Shown here in pieces: positions 36,438 through 45,958 of a stretch of 64,000 nt of DNA. Position 1 is the stretch's first letter. Every line of letters begins with the position of its first letter. A model generated the notes under the pieces. The model worked only from the letters and a program-made list of their open reading frames with translations. It was not told the DNA's origin and ran no database searches. Source of the DNA: Arthrobacter sp. P2b (lineage in GTDB: Bacteria; Actinomycetota; Actinomycetes; Actinomycetales; Micrococcaceae); NCBI RefSeq assembly GCF_900168295.1, contig NZ_FVZL01000002.1:248001-312000 (forward strand), read 5' to 3'. Made by a program: the position numbers and the translations under genes.

Positions 36438-39389
36438 ATGTCCTCCAACACCGGGCCGTTTCCTAAAGGTCCAACTTCCAGCGGACCTTTTTCCACGGCG
36501 CCCAGCGATCCTGAGGAGCTCTCCCCGGCAGAAAGGTACCGGGCCAGCGCCGAACGCAGGGCCGAGGCGGCTACCGATTTGGGTGCGTTCATCCGCACGT
36601 TGGACTTTGAGCTGGACGACTTCCAGCGGAAGGCCTGCCTGTCCCTGCAGGACGGCCGGGGAGTGCTGGTGGCAGCGCCCACCGGCGCGGGAAAAACGAT
36701 CGTGGGCGAGTTCGCCATCTACCTGGCCCTCCAGCGCGGCCTCAAGGCTTTCTACACCACCCCCATTAAGGCGCTGAGCAACCAGAAATTCACGGAACTC
36801 GGCGAAAAGTACGGTGCCGGAAACGTGGGACTGCTCACCGGCGACACCAGCATCAACGGCGACGCCCCCGTGGTGGTCATGACCACCGAAGTCCTGCGGA
36901 ACATGCTCTATGCGGACTCAGCCACCCTGGACGACCTGGGCTACGTGGTCATGGATGAGGTGCACTACCTCGCCGACCGGTTCCGCGGAGCTGTCTGGGA
37001 GGAAGTGATCATCCATCTGCCCAGTGAGGTGCAGGTGGTCTCCCTCAGCGCCACGGTCTCCAACGCCGAAGAGTTCGGCGCCTGGCTGGACACCGTCCGC
37101 GGGGACACGGACATCATCGTCTCCGAACACCGCCCGGTTCCCCTCTGGCAGCACGTCATGGTGGGCCGGCAGATCATGGACCTGTTCGCCGGGGAAACCA
37201 CCTTCGACGAAATCGCACCGCCCGTGGACGCCGACGGGCCGCAGCAGGCGCCCGCGAAGGAAACCACTGCCTCAGGCCGCGGCTTTGACGTCAATCCGGA
37301 CCTCCTGACGGTTGCCCGCAGCGAAAGCCAGCACAGTTTCCGCAGCAGGCCCGGCCCCGGCGGACGCGGCCAGCGCGGCCGCCGCGGCGGCAATGACCGT
37401 CCCGCCCGGGGCCCAGAAGAAACCGGCGTTCGCAGGGCCAGCCGCCCCCAGGTGATTGCGAGCCTTGACCGGATGGACCTGCTGCCCGCCATCACCTTCA
37501 TCTTTTCCCGTGCCGGCTGCGACGCGGCCGTGGCCCAGTGCGTCAGCTCCGGGTTGTGGCTCACCACCGAAAAAGAGCAGCGCATCATTGCCCAGCGCGT
37601 TGACGAAGCGGGGCACGACATCCCGCCGGACGACCTGGACGTCCTCGGCTTCTGGACCTGGCGTGACGGGTTGCTCCGAGGTTTTGCCGCACACCACGCC
37701 GGCATGCTGCCCACGTTCAAGGAAGTGGTGGAAAAGCTCTTCGCCGATGGCCTGGTCAAGGCCGTGTTCGCCACGGAGACCCTTGCCCTCGGCGTCAACA
37801 TGCCCGCACGCTCCGTGGTGCTGGAGAAACTGGACAAGTTCAACGGCGAGGCCCATGTGGACATCACCGCGGGGGAGTACACCCAGCTGACCGGCCGTGC
37901 CGGCCGCCGCGGCATCGACATCGAAGGCCACGCAGTGGTTCTGTGGCAGCCCGGGACGGACCCGACGGCGGTGGCCGGCCTCGCCTCCCGCCGCACCTAC
38001 CCTCTGAACTCGAGCTTCCGGCCCACCTACAACATGAGCATCAACCTCCTGGCACAGTTTGGCCGGGCAAGGGCCCGCGAGATCCTGGAATCCTCCTTCG
38101 CGCAGTTCCAGGCCGACCGCTCGGTGGTGGGCCTGGCGCGACAGGTGCGGAGCAGGGAGGAATCCCTCGCGGGGTACGCCAAGTCCATGACATGCCACCT
38201 CGGCGACTTCACCGAGTACGCAAGGCTCCGGCGCGAGCTCTCCGATGCCGAAAACGCGACGTCGCGGACAAAGTCCCGGGCCCGGAAGTCGCTCAGCGAC
38301 GACTCGCTGGCCAGGTTGCTGCCCGGTGACGTGGTGGATGTTCCCGGCGGGAGGGCACCGGGCCCGGCCATCGTGCTCAGTTCCGACCACAGCAGCCGTG
38401 AGCCGCGGCCCGCCGTCCTGACCCTGGACAACCAGCTGCGCAGGATCGGAACGGATGACCTCGAGGGCCCCATTGCACCGCTGACACGCATCCGCATTCC
38501 GAAGTCATTCAACGCCAAGGTGCCGAAGTCACGGCGGGACCTGGCGTCCTCCGCCCGGAACGCGCTCCGGGAAAACCGGCCACCCGCCCCGGGCCATAAC
38601 CGCAACAATGATTTCGGCCGGGCGGCTGCGCTGCCCAACCAGGAGAAGCGTATTGCCGATCTCCGCCGTGCCCTTCGCGCCCACCCCTGCCACGGCTGCA
38701 GCGAACGCGAAGACCATGCGCGCTGGTCCGAGCGGTGGTGGAAGCTGAGGCGGGAGACCGACGGCCTGGTCCGGCAGATCCAAGGCCGCACCAACACCAT
38801 CGCCAAGACCTTCGACCGCGTCTGCGACGTCCTGTCCGCTTACGGCTACCTGGAAGCCAGCGGCGATGGCGGCCTGGTCATCAGTTCCGATGGCCAGCGG
38901 CTGCGGCGGATTTACGGTGAGAAGGACCTGCTGATCTCCCAGTCCCTGCGGCTGGGCGCGTTCGATGACCTGGACGCTGCCGAAGTGGCAGCCCTGGCCA
39001 GCGTGCTGGTCTACCAGGCCAAGCGAGAGGACCGCGGTCTCCGGCCGCGCATGCCCAGTGTCTCCCTGGAAACAGCAGTGGATATCGTGGTGAGGGAATG
39101 GTCGGCCCTGGAGGACGTTGAAGAGGAGAACAAGCTTCCGCTGACCGGTGAACCCGAACTCGGGCTGGTGTGGCCCATCTACAAGTGGGCACGCGGCCGC
39201 CACCTGCAGGATGTACTGAGCGGCACCGACCTCGCCGCCGGCGACTTTGTCCGTTGGGTGAAGCAGGTGGTGGACCTGCTGGACCAGCTCGCCAAGATTC
39301 CGGGTCTTGATCCCCGGCTGGCCCGGCTGTGCGGCGAGGCCATCTCCTTGGTCCGCCGCGGCGTCGTGGCATATTCCTCCGTCCTTTAG
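36438..39389 (+). CDS. helY: Ski2/Mtr4-like DEVH-box RNA helicase HelY
   Basis: Superfamily 2 helicase of 983 residues. Domain 1 has APTGAGKT (Walker A) and VMDEVHYL (DEVH box) with SLSATV as motif III; domain 2 contains FATETLALGVNMPARSVV and QLTGRAGRRGID (motif VI). A Gly/Arg-rich insertion near residue 310 (GRGQRGRRGG) may bind RNA. The C-terminal half includes the Mtr4-like stalk and DSHCT domains, with a HPCHGCSEREDH Cys/His site. Likely acts in RNA processing. TAGGCT (36426-36431) lies 6 nt before the ATG, so it may have its own leaderless transcript besides read-through from tatC. Confidence 0.93.
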   Translation: MSSNTGPFPKGPTSSGPFSTAPSDPEELSPAERYRASAERRAEAATDLGAFIRTLDFELDDFQRKACLSLQDGRGVLVAAPTGAGKTIVGEFAIYLALQRGLKAFYTTPIKALSNQKFTELGEKYGAGNVGLLTGDTSINGDAPVVVMTTEVLRNMLYADSATLDDLGYVVMDEVHYLADRFRGAVWEEVIIHLPSEVQVVSLSATVSNAEEFGAWLDTVRGDTDIIVSEHRPVPLWQHVMVGRQIMDLFAGETTFDEIAPPVDADGPQQAPAKETTASGRGFDVNPDLLTVARSESQHSFRSRPGPGGRGQRGRRGGNDRPARGPEETGVRRASRPQVIASLDRMDLLPAITFIFSRAGCDAAVAQCVSSGLWLTTEKEQRIIAQRVDEAGHDIPPDDLDVLGFWTWRDGLLRGFAAHHAGMLPTFKEVVEKLFADGLVKAVFATETLALGVNMPARSVVLEKLDKFNGEAHVDITAGEYTQLTGRAGRRGIDIEGHAVVLWQPGTDPTAVAGLASRRTYPLNSSFRPTYNMSINLLAQFGRARAREILESSFAQFQADRSVVGLARQVRSREESLAGYAKSMTCHLGDFTEYARLRRELSDAENATSRTKSRARKSLSDDSLARLLPGDVVDVPGGRAPGPAIVLSSDHSSREPRPAVLTLDNQLRRIGTDDLEGPIAPLTRIRIPKSFNAKVPKSRRDLASSARNALRENRPPAPGHNRNNDFGRAAALPNQEKRIADLRRALRAHPCHGCSEREDHARWSERWWKLRRETDGLVRQIQGRTNTIAKTFDRVCDVLSAYGYLEASGDGGLVISSDGQRLRRIYGEKDLLISQSLRLGAFDDLDAAEVAALASVLVYQAKREDRGLRPRMPSVSLETAVDIVVREWSALEDVEEENKLPLTGEPELGLVWPIYKWARGRHLQDVLSGTDLAAGDFVRWVKQVVDLLDQLAKIPGLDPRLARLCGEAISLVRRGVVAYSSVL

Positions 39390-39442
39390 CCAGTACCCGG
39401 CGTCCAGCCGGCCCGTTTCAACCCTCAGGAGCCCTGCCCCGC

Positions 39443-41092
39443 ATGACCCAGCCTGGTCCCGAATCACCCCGCAACGTCGTCCTCTACCGCAACGGGTCCG
39501 TCTACACGGCTGCCGACCCCTTCGCCACCGCCATGCTCGTGGACGGTGACACGGTGGCGTGGGTGGGGTCCGAGCAGGCGGCGTCTTCCATTGCGGACAG
39601 TTCCATGGACGTCATCGACCTGCGGGGAGCACTCGTCGCACCCGGATTCGTCGATTCGCACATGCACCTGACCGAGACCGGCATCGCCCTGGATTCGCTG
39701 CGGCTGGGCGGAGTCACCTCAGCCCGGGAGCTCCTGGACGCCGTGTCGTCCGCAACCGGCAACGGCCCGGTCCTGGGCCACGGCTGGGATGAAACCACGT
39801 GGGCGGACCCCACACTGCCCACTCCGGACGAACTGGAACGTGCATCAGCAGGCCGGCCCGTCTACCTTTCCCGGGTGGACGTGCACTCGGCACTGGTCTC
39901 AACGTCACTGGCTCACGCCGCGGACCTTCGCAGCCAGGACGGGTTCGACGGCGGCGCACGCGTTACGCGCGCGGCCCACACGGCCGCACGGCAGTCCACC
40001 CGGCAGCTGCCGGAAGAGGCACTCCGCCGGCACCAGGCGCGCGCCCTGTCCGAGGCGGCCGCCAACGGGTATGTCGCCCTGGCCGAGATGGGGGCGCCGC
40101 ACATCGGGGGCCAAGAGGACCTGCGCCTGGCCGCAGCGTGGAATTCTCCCGGCGGTGATGGGCCGGCCCTTCCCGAGGTCCTGCTGTACTGGGGGGAATT
40201 GGCGACCTCAGAAGAGCACGCGCGCAGCCTGATGGATCAATTCGGCTTCCCGCTGCGCGGCCTTGCCGGAGACCTGAACATTGATGGCTCGGTGGGGTCG
40301 CGCACTGCTGCGCTCCGGTCCGGCTACAGCGACGCCCCCGGGGAGCGCGGGAACCTCTATCTGACGGCAGAACAGGCGGCCGCGCATCTTGCCGCGTGTT
40401 CACTCGTGGGGATCCAGGCCGGCTTCCACGTGATCGGCGATGCCGGGCTGGACGCGGCGTTATCAGCTCTGGACCTCGCGGCTGAGCAGGTGGGGGAGCA
40501 GCGCGTCCGCGCAGCCGGCCACCGGTTTGAACATGTGGAGATGGTGGATGCGCCGGCCATTGAAAAGCTGGCCCGATACTCGGTCACCGTCAGCGCCCAG
40601 CCTGCGTTCGATGCCGCGTGGGGCGGACCCGGTGGCCTGTACGGGAAGCGGTTGGGGGAACGGAGCGCCTCCATGAACCCCTTTGCCTCCCTGTACGCGG
40701 CCGGTGTTCCCGTGTGCTTCGGCAGCGACAGCCCGGTCACCCCGCTGAAACCCTGGTCCAGCGTGCGGGCGTGCCTGGAGCATCACACCGAAGGTGAACG
40801 TATTTCCGCCCGCGCCGCCTTCCTCGGCCACACCCGCGCGGGCTGGCGTGCGGCCAAATATCCCAACCCGATGGCGGGGCAACTCGTGCCCGGCGCCCCT
40901 GCAAGTTTCGCCGTGTGGGAGGTGGAGGAACTGATGGTCCAGGTGGCCGATGGGCGCGTCCAGTCCTGGAGTACGGATCCCCGTGCCCGCACACCGCTGT
41001 TGCCTGCGCTGGACACCGGCACGGACCCTGTGTGCCTGCAGACCGTGCGGAACGGTGCCGAATTGTTCTCCAGCCCGGCACTGCGTTCCTGA
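39443..41092 (+). CDS. Amidohydrolase-family protein (YtcJ-like)
   Basis: Metal-dependent hydrolase of 549 residues. VDSHMHL gives the HxH metal pair, a further His lies in GFHVIGDAG and GHRFEHVEM, and the C-terminal FGSDSPVTP holds the conserved Asp. Members hydrolyse amide or imide bonds; the natural substrate of YtcJ-like proteins is not known. Start ATG 39443 chosen because the protein then begins near the family's first strand (VVLYRNGSVYTADP-like region); the frame is open into helY. It probably continues the helY transcript, 53 nt away. Confidence 0.85.
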   Translation: MTQPGPESPRNVVLYRNGSVYTAADPFATAMLVDGDTVAWVGSEQAASSIADSSMDVIDLRGALVAPGFVDSHMHLTETGIALDSLRLGGVTSARELLDAVSSATGNGPVLGHGWDETTWADPTLPTPDELERASAGRPVYLSRVDVHSALVSTSLAHAADLRSQDGFDGGARVTRAAHTAARQSTRQLPEEALRRHQARALSEAAANGYVALAEMGAPHIGGQEDLRLAAAWNSPGGDGPALPEVLLYWGELATSEEHARSLMDQFGFPLRGLAGDLNIDGSVGSRTAALRSGYSDAPGERGNLYLTAEQAAAHLAACSLVGIQAGFHVIGDAGLDAALSALDLAAEQVGEQRVRAAGHRFEHVEMVDAPAIEKLARYSVTVSAQPAFDAAWGGPGGLYGKRLGERSASMNPFASLYAAGVPVCFGSDSPVTPLKPWSSVRACLEHHTEGERISARAAFLGHTRAGWRAAKYPNPMAGQLVPGAPASFAVWEVEELMVQVADGRVQSWSTDPRARTPLLPALDTGTDPVCLQTVRNGAELFSSPALRS

Positions 41093-41187
41093 CCCTGCCG
41101 CCCGCCGCCCTATAATTGATAGTTGCGCCTGCCGGCGGCTAGCTGACCGCCAGGTGCACCGACCGCTCCCTCCAGGAAAGGCCCTCT

Positions 41188-41931
41188 GTGCGCGTCCTTA
41201 CGATCATTCCCACGTACAACGAACTGGAATCGCTGCCCAAGACGCTCCAGCGGCTCCGGTCTGCTGTCCCGGCCTCGGACGTGCTGGTAGTGGATGACAA
41301 CAGCCCCGACGGCACCGGCAAACTCGCCGACACCATCGCGGCCGGGGACTCCCAGGTCCACGTCCTGCACCGCAAGGGCAAGGAGGGACTGGGCGCCGCC
41401 TACATCGCAGGGTTCAAGTGGGGCCTGGACGCCGGCTACGACGTTCTCGTGGAAATGGACGCGGACGGCTCCCACCAGCCCGAGCAACTGCCCCAGCTCC
41501 TGGAGGCCATCGAGCAGGGCGCAGACCTTGCCATGGGTTCCCGTTGGGTGCCCGGCGGACGCGTGGTGAACTGGCCCCTCTACCGCCAGGCCATTTCCCG
41601 GGTGGGCAGCACCTACGCCCGCCTGATGCTCGGCCTGAAAATCAAGGACGTCACCGGCGGATACCGCGCCTTCCGCCGGACAACCCTGGAAAAACTCAAC
41701 CTGGACCAGGTGGACTCCGTCGGTTACGGCTTCCAGGTTGACCTGGCGTGGCGGGTGGCACGGATGGGCCTGCGCATCGAGGAACGCCCCATCACGTTCG
41801 TGGAGCGCGAACTCGGCGCCTCGAAGATGAGCGGCAACATCGTGGTCGAAGCCATGATCAACGTCACCAAGTGGGGCCTGCAGGCCCGCTGGAACACCCT
41901 GAGGGGCAAGAAGCCCTCCGCCCAGCCCTAG
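41188..41931 (+). CDS. Polyprenol monophosphomannose synthase
   Basis: GT2 enzyme of 247 residues that transfers mannose from GDP-mannose to polyprenyl phosphate, providing the donor for lipoglycan and protein mannosylation outside the membrane. IIPTYNELESLP, VVDDNSPDGTG and VEMDADGSHQPE (DAD metal motif) are the dolichol-phosphate mannose synthase signatures; no C-terminal membrane domain or fused Lnt part is present. GTG start with AGGAAAGG upstream. A TATAAT box at 41111-41116 may be the -10, giving a leader of about 70 nt. Followed by a perfect terminator. Confidence 0.92.
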   Translation: MRVLTIIPTYNELESLPKTLQRLRSAVPASDVLVVDDNSPDGTGKLADTIAAGDSQVHVLHRKGKEGLGAAYIAGFKWGLDAGYDVLVEMDADGSHQPEQLPQLLEAIEQGADLAMGSRWVPGGRVVNWPLYRQAISRVGSTYARLMLGLKIKDVTGGYRAFRRTTLEKLNLDQVDSVGYGFQVDLAWRVARMGLRIEERPITFVERELGASKMSGNIVVEAMINVTKWGLQARWNTLRGKKPSAQP

Positions 41932-41982
41932 GCTGGCCGCCGTTCCGGACCGGATCATCACCGGTCCGGACGCGGAACGCGA

Positions 41983-42028
41983 AAAGAGGGGCCGTTCCTG
42001 CACTCACGTGCAGGAACGGCCCCTCTTT
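41983..42028. terminator. Bidirectional terminator between mannose synthase and rbpA
   Basis: Perfect 20-bp stem (41983-42002 with 42009-42028), 6-nt loop, with A-run on one side and T-run on the other, so it serves both convergent genes. A second GGACCGG/CCGGTCC hairpin lies just before it (41947-41967). Confidence 0.93.
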
Positions 42029-42040
42029 CGTTGAAAAGAC

Positions 42041-42388
42041 CTAGGCCGAGCGGCGTTCCCCGCGGCGTTCGCGCAGGATGGTCAGCCGGTCCTCGAGGAT
42101 CTGCTCCAGTTCGGGCAGGGAGCGGCGTTCCAGCAGCATGTCCCAGTGCGTGCGGACAGCTTTGTCGTTGCTGGTATCGGGGCGTTCGCCGTCGACCAGA
42201 AGCGCTTCCTTGCCGGTCTTGGAAACCCACACGGGGGGAATCTCCGCTTCGGAGGAGAAAGTAACAAAGACCTGCTCGCCGTCCTCGCAACGGTACTCGA
42301 CACGCTGACGCGGTGCCGGCTCGACTCCGGACTCGGTCTCCATGCTCTGCGCACCAAGGCGCATACCCCGCAGGCTGCGATCGCTCAT
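42041..42388 (-). CDS. rbpA: RNA polymerase-binding protein RbpA
   Basis: Actinobacterial transcription factor of 115 residues that binds principal sigma factor and RNA polymerase and stabilises the open complex. LRGMRLGAQSMETESGVE is the N-terminal arm, the central core has YRCEDGEQVFVTFSSEAEIPP, and the C-terminal sigma-interaction domain is THWDMLLERRSLPELEQILEDRL. GAGGGAG precedes the ATG. A candidate ECF-sigma promoter (GGAAC-N18-GTT) lies about 105 nt upstream, matching known SigR/SigE-family control of rbpA in other actinobacteria. Confidence 0.96.
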   Translation of the reverse strand: MSDRSLRGMRLGAQSMETESGVEPAPRQRVEYRCEDGEQVFVTFSSEAEIPPVWVSKTGKEALLVDGERPDTSNDKAVRTHWDMLLERRSLPELEQILEDRLTILRERRGERRSA

Positions 42389-42490
42389 GATTTCTCCCTC
42401 TTATCGGTTCGCGGAGTAGAACCCCGCGCCAGCCGGTGGTGACGAAGCACCGCCGGGCTACTGTGTGCTCTGTGCTGCATCATAAGATTC

Positions 42491-42516
42491 AACGCATTGC
42501 GAAGCTTTGTTGTTCC
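42491..42516 (-). promoter_or_regulatory. Candidate SigR/SigH-type promoter of rbpA
   Basis: On the minus strand GGAAC (42512-42516) is followed after exactly 18 nt by GTT (42491-42493), close to the SigR-family consensus GGAAT-N18-GTT. It would start transcription near 42483, leaving a leader of about 95 nt. Confidence 0.55.
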
Positions 42517-42582
42517 AGCGGATTGCTCCTGCCGGACAAATACCCAATTGTACGGGTGCCATGCCGCAGGGAGCAAAATAAA

Positions 42583-42629
42583 GGAAGGGATCCGGGCTGG
42601 TGAACTGGTCACCGGCGCAGATCCCTTCC
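42583..42629 (-). terminator. Terminator after the SPFH gene
   Basis: Arms GGAAGGGATC (42583-42592) and 42620-42629 are exact complements with a nested GGTGA/TCACC stem; on the minus strand TTTATTTT follows. It separates the SPFH gene from the rbpA promoter. Confidence 0.85.
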
Positions 42630-42645
42630 AGTTTTACGGCACTGC

Positions 42646-43593
42646 CTACGGCTCGGAGGGCTTGGCTCCCACCTCGTCGAACAGGCCACCGGTTGCGCCC
42701 GGATCGGGGTTGGTACCGCCCAGGGCGTTGCCGATCCCCTTCAGGGCTTCGCCGACTTCGCTGGGGATGATCCACAGCTTGTTGGATGATCCTTCGGCCA
42801 GCTTGGGCAGGGTCTGCAGGTACTGGTAGGCCAGCAGCTTCTGGTCAGGGTTGCCGCGGTGGATGGCATCAAAGACCTTTTGGATGGCCTGCGCCTCACC
42901 GTCAGCACGGAGGATGGCAGCCTTGGCGTCGCCCTCGGCCGCGAGGATGGAAGCCTGCCGCTGTCCTTCTGCGGTGAGGATGGCTGACTGCTTGGTTCCC
43001 TCGGCCGTGAGGATGGCGGCGCGGCGGTCCCGCTCGGCGCGCATCTGCTTTTCCATCGAGTCCTGGATGGAGTGGGGCGGATCAATGGCCTTCAGCTCAA
43101 CACGGGAAACCCGGATACCCCAGCGTCCGGTGGCCTCATCCAGGACACCGCGGAGCTGGCCGTTGATCTGGTCACGCGACGTCAGCGCTTCTTCAAGGTT
43201 CAACCCGCCCACGACGTTACGCAGCGTCGTGGTGGTGAGCTGTTCCACGGCCTGGATGTAGTTGGCAATCTCGTAGGTTGCCGCGCGCGGGTCAGTGACC
43301 TGGAAGTAGACCACGGTGTCGATGGACACCACCAGGTTGTCCTCGGTGATCACCGGCTGCGGCGGGAACGAAACCACCTGTTCGCGGAGATCCAGCAGCG
43401 GCAGGAGCCGGTCCACAAAGGGAATCAGGATTGTGAGGCCCGGGTTGAGCGTGCGCTGGTACTTTCCAAGCCGTTCGACGACGCCGGCCCGTGCCTGCGG
43501 AATGATCCGGACGGAGCGGACCAGAACGATAATCACGAACACGATCAGGACTACCAGCACGATGGCCAATGCGGCTCCTCCTGCGTTTTCCAT
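42646..43593 (-). CDS. SPFH/stomatin-like membrane protein
   Basis: Band 7 scaffold protein of 315 residues. One N-terminal membrane helix (AIVLVVLIVFVIIVLV) is followed by the SPFH domain (RIIPQARAGVVERLGKYQRT, NLVVSIDTVVYFQV) and a coiled-coil helix containing a run of ILTAEG / ILAAEG / ILRADG repeats. It likely oligomerises on the inner face of the membrane and organises lipid-protein microdomains. The NfeD gene lies 33 nt upstream on the same strand, the usual SPFH partner, so they form an operon ended by a terminator. Confidence 0.92.
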   Translation of the reverse strand: MENAGGAALAIVLVVLIVFVIIVLVRSVRIIPQARAGVVERLGKYQRTLNPGLTILIPFVDRLLPLLDLREQVVSFPPQPVITEDNLVVSIDTVVYFQVTDPRAATYEIANYIQAVEQLTTTTLRNVVGGLNLEEALTSRDQINGQLRGVLDEATGRWGIRVSRVELKAIDPPHSIQDSMEKQMRAERDRRAAILTAEGTKQSAILTAEGQRQASILAAEGDAKAAILRADGEAQAIQKVFDAIHRGNPDQKLLAYQYLQTLPKLAEGSSNKLWIIPSEVGEALKGIGNALGGTNPDPGATGGLFDEVGAKPSEP

Positions 43594-43626
43594 ACGTTTC
43601 CTTCTTCCCCAATTAGTAAAGCTGTG

Positions 43627-44091
43627 TCAGGACTGGCCGGTGGTGGCCGGCGGAGCCGAGACCACAGCCGTGGCGCCGTCGATGGCAGCCACGACCACCT
43701 TCTGGCCCGCGGGAAGGACCCCCGCTGCCGAGCGTGCGCTCCAGATGTCGCCGCCGATTTTCACGAGGCCGCCGTCAGAGGTTACGGCTTCCATCACCAC
43801 GGCCTGCTCACCGATGAGCCGGTCCACATTGGTCCGCTGCTCGGCCGGGCCCTTCTTCAGGTGGGACAGTGCCACCGGGCGGACGAAGGCGATCATCAAC
43901 AGGGAGACGACGCAGAAAACAACGATCTGGAGCCATCCGTCAGCGCCGGCAAAGTCGGCCACCAGGGCGGCGAGGGCTCCGCCGCCGAGCATGATGAAAA
44001 ACAGGTCAAGGGTGATCATCTCGATCACTGCAAATGCCAGGAAAGCCGTGAGCCACAGGGCCCACCAGTTTTCCCCCAACCATTCGAACAC
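43627..44091 (-). CDS. NfeD-family membrane protein
   Basis: Protein of 154 residues: three or four helices (WWALWLTAFLAFAVIEMITLDL, FFIMLGGGALAALVADF, IVVFCVVSLLMIAFV) and a C-terminal OB-fold (GEQAVVMEAVTSDGGLVKIGGDIWSAR). NfeD proteins pair with SPFH proteins, as here. Start taken as GTG 44091, with AGGGGGAA just upstream; a TAGGAT box at 44150-44155 overlaps the longer ATG at 44151, which would then lie before the transcript start. No peptidase domain is fused to it. Confidence 0.85.
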   Translation of the reverse strand: MFEWLGENWWALWLTAFLAFAVIEMITLDLFFIMLGGGALAALVADFAGADGWLQIVVFCVVSLLMIAFVRPVALSHLKKGPAEQRTNVDRLIGEQAVVMEAVTSDGGLVKIGGDIWSARSAAGVLPAGQKVVVAAIDGATAVVSAPPATTGQS

Positions 44092-44216
44092 CGGTTCCCC
44101 CTTCGTTACGGGGAACCGCGTGCGCGGACCCTCCGGTAACTGTCCTTCCATCCTAGTCCGGGCGCATGAGGTGTGGGCTGGCTCATGCCGGGCGGCCAGG
44201 GATAGTGGCCAAGTCG

Positions 44217-45161
44217 TTACGCGGTTGCCGTCTCCTTGGGGCGGAAAAGCAGGAGCCGGAACTTCGCTTCGGTCCGCACGGGTTCCGGGAGGTCGTCAAA
44301 CCGTTCACCAATGGCATCCCGGTCCGCGTGGTGCCCCGCGGGACCCATGAAGGCCAGGTCTGCTGCTTCGTGGCGCGTGAGGGCAAGGGGAACATCGATG
44401 TCGGACGTGGCGTCAATGTCAAAATAACGGGCCATCGCCGTTGCCAGCCGCGCATCCTTGCTCTCCTCGATCGAGAGCATTCCTGCTGTTGCCACGAGGT
44501 TCCCCAGGTGCCCGGTACGGGGAGTGATAACAACCAAGCGGCCCGCCGGCCGCAGGATCCGTGCAAATTCAGCGGGATTGCGCGGCGCAAACACCACCGT
44601 GACGGCATCGACAGACCTGTCCGCCAGTGGGAGTGGCTGCCACACATCCCACACCAGGTTGACTGCCTCCGGGTTCAGCCGGGCGGCGCGGCGCAGCGCG
44701 AACTTGGAAATGTCCAGGCCTACCGCTGTGACCTCACGGCCCTGGGCCGCGGCAGTATCCAGCACCTGCCGCAGGTAATGCCCGGTTCCGGTTCCCGAGT
44801 CGAGGATGGCTCCATTGTGATCGGACAAACAAGGCACGACGGCGGCCGCCACCGCTTCGGCCAACGGACGGTAGTGCCCGTGGCCAAGGAAGTTGACGCG
44901 GGCCTCCACCATCGCCGCGGTGTCAGCTTCGAAGGCCGTGCCCTTGCCCACCAGCAGATTGAAGTAGCCCTGCCGGGCTGCGTCGAAGCTGTGGCCTGAC
45001 GCGCAGGCCAGCCGGCGTTGCCCCGGCATGCGGGAGGGCGCCGCGCCGGCTGCGGCCGCAGTGGGACCGCCCGTAGTGGCACCGGCGGTATCCGCACCGG
45101 CAAAAACCAGCGGAAGCGAGCACACCGGGCACAGCAGGGGGAGATGGTCGGAAGAGGGCAT
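44217..45161 (-). CDS. RlmA-like 23S rRNA guanine-N1 methyltransferase
   Basis: SAM-dependent methyltransferase of 314 residues. The N-terminal zinc site is visible as LCPVCSLPL followed by LACASGHSFDAAR (CxxC...CxxxH), diagnostic for RlmA/RrmA proteins that methylate G745/G748 of 23S rRNA. The SAM motif reads ILDSGTGTGHYLRQVL. A 15-residue Ala/Gly/Thr-rich insertion sits inside the zinc region. In actinobacteria the TlrB-type relatives methylate G748 and affect macrolide binding; which base is modified here is unknown. TAAGAT 6 nt before the ATG suggests a leaderless mRNA. Confidence 0.85.
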   Translation of the reverse strand: MPSSDHLPLLCPVCSLPLVFAGADTAGATTGGPTAAAAGAAPSRMPGQRRLACASGHSFDAARQGYFNLLVGKGTAFEADTAAMVEARVNFLGHGHYRPLAEAVAAAVVPCLSDHNGAILDSGTGTGHYLRQVLDTAAAQGREVTAVGLDISKFALRRAARLNPEAVNLVWDVWQPLPLADRSVDAVTVVFAPRNPAEFARILRPAGRLVVITPRTGHLGNLVATAGMLSIEESKDARLATAMARYFDIDATSDIDVPLALTRHEAADLAFMGPAGHHADRDAIGERFDDLPEPVRTEAKFRLLLFRPKETATA

Positions 45162-45222
45162 TGAACCATCTTAGGGTGGCCGCAATGGGCCGAGGCGGGG
45201 ATGGCCAGGCACGGGGAAAGGC

Positions 45223-45903
45223 TTAGCCGGCGCTGATACCTGCAGGTCCGTCGTCGAACCCGAGGCCCTGGCGTGCCCTGCTGATTCCGGCCTCGGCCCA
45301 GTGCGCGGCGTACTCGGTGTTGGTGCTCAAGGACCTCAGCTGGGCACGGTCCAGGTAGAGGATGCCGTTGAGGTGGTCCGTCTCGTGCTGCACGATCCGG
45401 GCCTGCCAGCCGGAGAACTCCCGCTGGACCGCCACGCCGTCGGGCGTTTCAAACTCAAGCAGCACGCTCTCCGGTCGGGCCACCACAGCCTGGAGTCCGT
45501 TCAGTGAGAGGCATCCTTCGTAGAAGGAAGCGACCCCGGACCCCTGGGCGGTGTACCTGGGGTTGAGGACAGCGAGGAACTCCAGCGGGTTCCGTTGACG
45601 CAGCGCGGCCGCCTCCGGGTCGACGTCGAACTGGTCCTCGACCACCGCGAGCTGCAGCGGTATGCCAAGCTGGGGCGCCGCCAGGCCCACTCCCGGTGCC
45701 TCGTGCATGACCTGGCGCATGAGGTCGATGAGCCGGGCAAGCTGGTCAGCAGGCAGTTGACCGTCAAAAGCGGCAGCCCGCTGTCGGAGTGCGGGATGGC
45801 CCGCTTGGACGATGGGCGGCAACGTCCCGGCGGAGAGGATGTGTTCCACAAGTTCGCGTATCTGTTCTGCGGTGAGGGTGGTCCCGGGCGCGGCGTGGGT
45901 CAT
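45223..45903 (-). CDS. def: Peptide deformylase
   Basis: Metalloenzyme of 226 residues that removes the formyl group from nascent chains. All three motifs are present: GVGLAAPQLG, EGCLSL and QHETDHLNGI (HExxH). Longer than standard type I enzymes, with an N-terminal extension of about 30 residues and a C-terminal tail; actinobacteria often have more than one copy. TAGGCT 6 nt before the ATG (45910-45915, minus strand). Divergent from the NTF2-like gene with 55 nt between starts. Confidence 0.93.
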   Translation of the reverse strand: MTHAAPGTTLTAEQIRELVEHILSAGTLPPIVQAGHPALRQRAAAFDGQLPADQLARLIDLMRQVMHEAPGVGLAAPQLGIPLQLAVVEDQFDVDPEAAALRQRNPLEFLAVLNPRYTAQGSGVASFYEGCLSLNGLQAVVARPESVLLEFETPDGVAVQREFSGWQARIVQHETDHLNGILYLDRAQLRSLSTNTEYAAHWAEAGISRARQGLGFDDGPAGISAG

Positions 45904-45958
45904 GACGAAAGCCTACTGAACACCGGGGCGCTTCCGCGGCTGGGCTAGTGTCTATCCC

